NCBI RefSeq assembly: GCF_036324505.1
Contig: NC_086363.1
Span: 490,001 to 554,000, forward strand
From: Eleginops maclovinus
Taxonomy: Eukaryota; Chordata; Actinopteri; Perciformes; Eleginopidae
Reading direction: 5' to 3'
Length of the DNA: 64,000 bases
Shown here in pieces: positions 47,135-64,000 of this stretch. Position numbers and translations under genes: made by a program. The notes beneath the pieces were generated by a model. The model was not told where the DNA came from, did not search any database, and worked only from the letters and a program-made list of their open reading frames with translations. The stretch's first letter is position 1; each line of letters begins with the position of its first letter.

Positions 47135-49990
47135 CTGAATAAAGAAAACACGATGCGAGTTCAGAAACAAAGTTTCTGTTTGAAATAACTCCAGGGTAAA
47201 TAATCTGATCAGAGTGAAACAGGTTTAATGTCAGAGATGATGTAGAAACAGTCCATTGATAATGTGGAACTTTAACTTTGATCAGATGTTGAACAGCTCC
47301 TTCCTCTCCCTCACACAGCTCATCAGTACTGACAGCATCTTCAGCGACTCATGGAGCACAGAGGGAGTCTGAGGAAGCTCAAACCCTCTCCCTCACACAT
47401 TCAGTTTCTCTGTTATTCTGATGAATATTCAGTCAATACAAACAGATCTGTATGAAGAACAATCAGTGAACTGACCTGAAAGCCTCCAGTCTGCAGTTTG
47501 GACTCTTTAGTCCAGAACTCAGCAGCTCCACTCCTTAATCCTGCAGATGGTTAAGACTCAGGTCCAGATCTCTCAGATGGGAGGGGTCAGACTTCAGTGA
47601 GTCTCTGAGAGTCCCCAGCAAAGAAGCCTATATTAAAGCATACATTACAACACGTGCTAAAAAAAAGAGGAAACTTCCTTTTAACCTCAAGCATTTGATG
47701 AAAACAGATTTCACAGATCCCGTAGGCATTTAATATATAACATTAGAGTTTACTGTGTTGTGTCTGTGCTCCTGCTGTCAGAGACTGAGCGGTGTCGTGC
47801 TTTACCTTTTAAGTGTCCGCGTCTTCTAATGTTATTCCAACGTCCTCTTCTCTTTTTCTCGTAAGGTCTCCCTTTCTGTTTGGTCGCTTGTTAGCAGACC
47901 CTTCACACGATAGCAGAGCGAATAGGTACAGGAGGCGTAGAGCGAGGAGATCATTGTCCACTAGTTAAACGATCGCACATGGCGTCGTGCTCGCGGACAG
48001 ATAAAATAAAAATAATAAATGGGTCGCGAAATATACTTTGGCGGCCGTTAATATACCTGGGCGGCCTGCCCAAGTAAATTCTATGTGTGGGAAACCCTGC
48101 TGTTTATTGATAAAGAAACTACTAGAAAGTAATAACTGAATCCTGCTGTGTGATCACATGCTGCTGTGAGAAACCGGCCTTCATGTGTTTCACATGTCGC
48201 CTCCATCACTCAGAGGAGGATGAAGACAGAAACGGTTCAATTCAACCATTATTGTAAACAGGGCTTGACAGTGTTGCCATTGGAAACCATTCAGAAAAAA
48301 TGTCAACCACCTCTTGGCCTTTGATTGCCATCAGTGGGAACCAGATTTTAACATAAAGAAATAAGTCAGCAAACAGCAAAATGTTCATTATTTGTTATAT
48401 TAAGAGTGATATTTAATTACTGTTGTGACCAGTCGGAACCTGATACTTTAGTTGAGCGTGCATTGGTGTGATTACAGAGCCAGAAAACGATGCACGTTTA
48501 CTCGCGTGAGCGTTTCGTGAGGCAGATGTGATAGTTGATGAAGTGCAGACGCTGTCTGCTCCACAGCAGAGCGCACCACGAGCACGCTCATGCGCACTCC
48601 AGTACCGCTGTGGTCCTGTTGGTGTACCAGTGCAGCATGTAGACTGCAGCCAGGAACTCCTGGACGCTCAGATGAACAAAGCAGTAGACTGTTTTCTGGA
48701 AGATCACACTCTCTCTTTTGAAGATCTCTGTAAAAACTCCTGAGTGCACCAAGGCCCCGGTGACATGTCAGTGAGGGTCCTGGGCAGCTGTCCTCTCTGG
48801 TCTGTAGTCAACATGTGGTCCAGAACTGCAGCAGTGATCCAGCAGAAGACTGGGATCAGACACATGATGTGGAGACTCCTGGAGCTCTTGATGTGAGAGA
48901 TGATTCTGCGGGACCGTTCTTCTTCACTGGATCTCCTCCTGAAGTACTCCTCCTCCTTTGCGTCAGTGAAGCCTCATACTTCTGTCACCCTGTCCACACA
49001 CTCAGGAGGGATCTGATTGGCCGCTGCAGGTCGGGAAGTTATCCAGACAAGAGCTGAGGGAAGCAGCTTCCCCCTGATGATGTTTGTCAGCAGCACGTTG
49101 ACAGAGGACTGCTGTGAGACATCAGACACAACCTCAGTTTCTGAAATCCAGAGAGATTCTATCTTCATCCAGGCCGTGAAAGATGAACAGCACTTTACAG
49201 ACAGCCAGCTGCTCTTCTGAGACCTTCTGTAAGGCTGGATGGAAAACATGGATCAGCCTGAGAAGACTGTACTGCTGAGCTTTGATCAGGTTCAGCTCCC
49301 TGAAGGAGAGCGGGATCACCAGACTGACATTTTCTTCCTCCAAACCCTTGGCCCAGTCCAGAGTGAACTTCTGCACTGAGAAGATTTTGATAACGCTAGC
49401 GACAGCGTTGGTCACTCAGGACCGCTCTGATGTGGTCAGGTAAGGCTTTAAAGATGTCCTGGTACTTGATTGGAGTGTCATGTTTCTTTAAACATGTTGG
49501 GTATTAACCTCTTCACTCCGTCCTTATGTGATGTAGAGCTCAGTGAAGATCGTGTTGAAGAGGGTTTCACTTTCATCAGTTCCTTCAGTGACACGTTCAC
49601 ATCTCCTTCTCAGACTGATCCTATGTTCCTCTAAAACCTCCTGCAGATCCCCTGCTGAAAGAAGAAACACGAGAGAATCAAGAAAATGCTTTTGAGAATC
49701 TCACAATAGAACAACAAAAAACAGACCGAGTTTAAATGTTTTATAACCAGCTTAATGTCTTTGCTCTACAACAGTATAGCTAATCAAGAATAGATAAAGC
49801 GGGCAGATGAAACAAATGCTCCATGTGCTCATCCTCTTACCTGGTACAGTTCTGGTTTGACTGGCAGGACTCCTCCTCTTCCTTCTGTGAAGATGAACAC
49901 ATCCTTCATAGCACTTCACATCAGTGGAGCTGATTCTCACCAATGGGCAGAGCGTCACAAACTGTACACTCTTTTCTCGCTGCACGAATA
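46961..49990 (-). pseudogene. NLRC3-like NACHT-LRR receptor pseudogene
   Basis: Fish carry a large expanded family of NLRC3-like innate immune sensors with FISNA, NACHT and LRR parts. This copy reads, in transcript order: a possible 5' exon ending at donor 49841 (CAG|GTAAGA); a FISNA-like start at about 49651 (DLQEVLEEHRISL...FTELYIT) broken by TAA; NACHT sequence around 49480-48540 ([56 protein letters not shown], then VYCFVHLSVQEFLAAVYM) spread over several frames; a partial LRR exon to 47476 with an in-frame TAA at 47536-47538; and an intact 174-nt LRR exon at 46961-47134. The P-loop position (49383-49406) reads AVASVIKI rather than a GxxGxGKT pattern, so nucleotide binding would be lost even without the frameshifts. 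Family assignment is confident; exact exon limits are not. Confidence 0.88.
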
Positions 49991-52409
<2,419 letters not shown>

Positions 52410-52642
52410 CTCCTCCCTCCCTCTCACTTTCTCTTGCTCTCACTTTCACACACACACGCGCGCTATCGCTCTCTCTCTCTCTGTCACACACACCAGAGAG
52501 TCGGTGAGTCTCAGCTCTCAGTCAGAGAAACTTTCCTCCTCGCGGTGTCTCGGTTTAGCTCCTCTCGTGCTCTTCTCGCTGCGTCTTTACGCGCGGAGCT
52601 CCGGTTTGGCTGCTCCTCTCTCTGGATATTCCCGCCCCGGAG

Positions 52643-64000
<11,358 letters not shown>

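Overview
This 64 kb window is vertebrate nuclear DNA, most likely from a ray-finned (percomorph-type) fish. The genes have canonical GT/AG introns, encode vertebrate-specific families (connexin, bombesin-type GPCR, fish-type NACHT-LRR), and sit in a background of long CA/GT microsatellites, minisatellites and Tc1-like DNA transposon sequence. There are no operons, bacterial genes or CRISPR arrays. From memory, the order VTA1 - GJE1 - NMBR is the conserved vertebrate block found at human 6q24.1.

Layout. (1) 1-7916: DNA downstream of VTA1, with a 23-bp tandem array (1-1243), the first 57-bp array (1938-2872) and gene-poor sequence. (2) 7917-33573, minus strand: complete VTA1 (LIP5), eight coding exons that join in frame to 322 codons plus stop. 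Its introns hold most of the microsatellites, a 1.6 kb Tc1-like transposon nested in a TA-rich array, a 72-bp satellite array and one copy of a duplicated 0.4 kb segment. (3) 33574-35762: a divergent intergenic interval with CRE, CCAAT and ETS-type sites near VTA1 and a (GACA)/(GA) array. (4) 35763-38568, plus strand: complete gje1 (connexin 23), four coding exons, 205 aa. (5) 38569-46960: intergenic DNA with 37-bp, 72-bp and 28-bp tandem arrays and a small TIR element. (6) 46961-49990, minus strand: a decayed NLRC3-like NACHT-LRR gene with in-frame stops, frameshifts and a ruined P-loop. (7) 52643 to beyond the window end, plus strand: NMBR; exon 1 and the start of exon 2 are present, separated by a 10.8 kb intron that holds the second 57-bp array, the second copy of the 0.4 kb duplication and a third 72-bp array.

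The intact genes do not form one pathway: VTA1 is an ESCRT-III/VPS4 cofactor, GJE1 a divergent connexin and NMBR a neuropeptide receptor. The most unusual content is the repeat landscape. Two satellite families (57 bp and 72 bp) recur at distant sites in opposite orientations, a 403-bp segment is duplicated 32 kb away with one mismatch, and long UG/CA repeats abut several splice sites. VTA1 exon 3 has a (UG)n tract at its acceptor and a (CA)n tract just past its donor, so the two could pair around the exon. Coordinates of splice junctions were worked out by hand from reading frame, GT/AG signals and remembered protein families; no alignments were run.
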